Assembly (NCBI GenBank): GCA_027064945.1
Contig: JAMOPB010000115.1
Location: 1 to 16,114 of the forward strand
Reading direction: 5' to 3'
Source of the DNA: Candidatus Cloacimonadota bacterium
GTDB lineage: Bacteria > Cloacimonadota > Cloacimonadia > Cloacimonadales > TCS61
Length of the DNA stretch: 16,114 nt
The position numbers were made by a program, and so were the translations under genes. The number at the start of each line of letters is the position of its first letter. Position 1 is the stretch's first letter. Below are positions 15,047 through 16,114 of this stretch, piece after piece. The notes beneath the pieces were generated by a model, which saw nothing but the letters and a program-made list of their open reading frames with translations, made no database searches and was not told the DNA's origin.

Positions 15047-15732
15047 ATTAGTGTACACTCTCCCAGCATTTTTTTCGTTTCATCTTGAGAATTGAACATC
15101 ATAACATCTATTATCGAAAGATTGGGTACGAATTCGTTTCCAAACTGTTTATATTTTATATCTCCTGTTTGCAGAAATTCGAGTTTTATTCCTTCTTCCG
15201 CAAAATCTTCTTTGCTGTATAGCTTTTGTCCGCCTACGGCATTGATATAATGGTCGGCATTGACACGCTTACAGATGTCGATAGTTCTTGCCTGCGCGCG
15301 CAGTGGGGTCTCTCCCTGCAGATCGCTTAGATAGATGAATTTGGGTTTTATATCCAGATAAGCGGCGATCTTCTTGATGGAGTGTCCCAAAAATTTCGCG
15401 AGATTTTTTTCATCATAATTCATGATGTTTTCGATCATCGGGTAGACTTCTTCGAAATAGGGAGCTTTTTTATATGCGTGGAAAATCGATTTGAGTATTT
15501 TTTTCTTGTTGTTTCCTACTGTCACTTCGTTGATGTTTTTTTCCGTTTTTACGCCCAATACTTCCAGCGTGATGAGATGGCGTTTTCCGTCGACTAGGAT
15601 ATTGTTTCGGTTGATGTAGCCCTTTTTAATATATTGCATACTGTCGGAAATGACATAGACATCCGACATATTCATGAGCTGCCAATATCCGATATATGGA
15701 AATAAATAGGGTTGATTGCTTCCCACTGTCAT
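15043..15732 (-). CDS. WbqC-like family protein
   Basis: 229 residues, full length for the WbqC-like family (Pfam WbqC). The start is diagnostic: SNQPYLFPYIGYWQL (5-19), then DSMQYIKKGYINRNNIL (30-46). The end carries GGQKLYSKEDF and QFGNEFVPNLSIIDVMMFN, where FxPxLSIID-hydrophobic-MFN is the family's C-terminal signature. Members sit in O-antigen and capsule loci beside aminotransferases; their biochemical activity is not firmly established to my knowledge. Linkage to a DegT gene here supports a part in amino-sugar modification. Start: ATG at 15732 with GGAG 6 nt upstream, 14 bp after the aminotransferase stop. Soluble, no signal peptide. Base composition here (above 40% GC by eye) is higher than in the glycosyltransferase part of the operon. 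Confidence 0.9.
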   Translation of the reverse strand: MTVGSNQPYLFPYIGYWQLMNMSDVYVISDSMQYIKKGYINRNNILVDGKRHLITLEVLGVKTEKNINEVTVGNNKKKILKSIFHAYKKAPYFEEVYPMIENIMNYDEKNLAKFLGHSIKKIAAYLDIKPKFIYLSDLQGETPLRAQARTIDICKRVNADHYINAVGGQKLYSKEDFAEEGIKLEFLQTGDIKYKQFGNEFVPNLSIIDVMMFNSQDETKKMLGECTLI

Positions 15733-15746
15733 ATTTTTCTCCGGTT

Positions 15747-16114
15747 TTAGTCGTTGCGAAATTTTGTAACTGTCTCTTTGACGGTCTGGCTCACCAAGGG
15801 TTCTACGCCCGAATGCATCGGTATGACAAGTATTCGACTTGCAAGATCTCTCGAGTTGATCATCGGCTCTCTCTTTTCTACATATGGAATTGTATCAAGG
15901 GATGGATAAAAGTATTGACGCGCAGCAATCTCTTTTTCTCTCAATGCGGTACGGACAGCATCCATCTCTTCGTAGGAGCGAAAAACGATAGGAAAATAGG
16001 TGAGGCTTTTTGTAGCATTTTCATTACGTTTTTGGAAAGTGACGTAATCTTTAAGCTCTTCGGCGTAAAAATCCTGACTTTTTTTGCGGTCTGCTTGTAT
16101 CTTTTCTTCTTCAT
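15747..16114 (-). CDS. DegT/DnrJ/EryC1/StrS sugar aminotransferase, C-terminal part (cut by right edge)
   Basis: The frame is open from the right edge to TAA at 15747-15749, giving 121 residues, about one third of a typical ~370-residue PLP-dependent sugar aminotransferase. The PLP lysine and N-terminal domains lie outside. The visible part has RKKSQDFYAEELKD (early), LTYFPIVFRSYEEMDAVRTA, then AARQYFYPSLDTIPYV, and RDLASRILVIPMHSGVEP, which in DegT proteins are the small-domain beta strands and the S-x-x-I/V-L-x-(I/L)-P end motif. R-x-YFYPSL resembles enzymes acting at C4 of dTDP-4-keto-6-deoxyglucose (VioA type) more than the PLHLQ form of perosamine or 3-amino enzymes; this subfamily reading is tentative. 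It probably makes a 4-amino-4,6-dideoxy sugar nucleotide for the repeat unit. It is the first visible gene of the operon, 14 bp before the WbqC-like gene. Confidence 0.88.
   Translation of the reverse strand, partial: EEEKIQADRKKSQDFYAEELKDYVTFQKRNENATKSLTYFPIVFRSYEEMDAVRTALREKEIAARQYFYPSLDTIPYVEKREPMINSRDLASRILVIPMHSGVEPLVSQTVKETVTKFRND

Noticed and set aside
1..16114. CRISPR arrays, tRNA or rRNA genes, riboswitches
   Set aside because: No regularly spaced repeats, cloverleaf-like segments or conserved rRNA strings were seen, and almost all sequence is accounted for by coding genes.

Overview
The window is most of one leftward (minus-strand) surface-polysaccharide operon, probably an O-antigen or capsule of the Wzx/Wzy type, from a Gram-negative bacterium. 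Thirteen genes are packed with gaps of at most about 33 bp, and several are joined by ATGA stop/start overlaps. Many starts have purine-rich Shine-Dalgarno sites (AAAAGG, GGAG), and the operon core is very AT-rich. A campylobacterotal or other AT-rich proteobacterial host would fit, but this is inference: there is no rRNA or housekeeping gene to place the organism.

In transcription order (right to left) the operon has four parts. (1) A sugar-modification block: the C-terminal third of a DegT/DnrJ/EryC1/StrS aminotransferase (cut by the right edge), a WbqC-like protein, a GNAT acetyltransferase, and a thiamine-diphosphate (ThDP) enzyme that looks like acetohydroxyacid synthase (AHAS) but lacks several AHAS substrate-site residues. 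(2) A Wzx-type flippase. (3) An assembly block of six glycosyltransferases: two GT2 and two GT4 enzymes, then a third GT4 and a WbuB-like GT4. Interspersed are an unrecognised protein resembling a beta-propeller and a heparinase II/III-family protein. (4) A Gnu-like epimerase (GlcNAc-PP-undecaprenol to GalNAc-PP-undecaprenol) and, last, a Wzy-type polymerase.

The proposed logic is as follows. An initiating phosphosugar transferase outside the window makes GlcNAc-PP-Und, and the Gnu-like enzyme epimerises it to GalNAc-PP-Und. Up to six glycosyltransferases then extend it with sugars that include at least one amino- and acyl-modified residue made by block 1. Wzx flips the finished unit and Wzy polymerises it. 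No initiating transferase, chain-length regulator (Wzz), nucleotidyltransferase or promoter is visible; these must lie to the right or elsewhere.

Left of the operon (1-291) the DNA changes to roughly 50% GC. It carries relics on the opposite strand: the C-terminal end of an IS256-type transposase, an overlapping 23-codon stub resembling a MazF/PemK toxin, and an inverted repeat just beyond the wzy stop. This looks like a worn mobile-element junction at the end of the locus.

The best candidate for something undescribed is the aminotransferase-WbqC-GNAT-ThDP block. Second is the propeller-like protein lying between glycosyltransferase genes, close to the heparinase-like gene.
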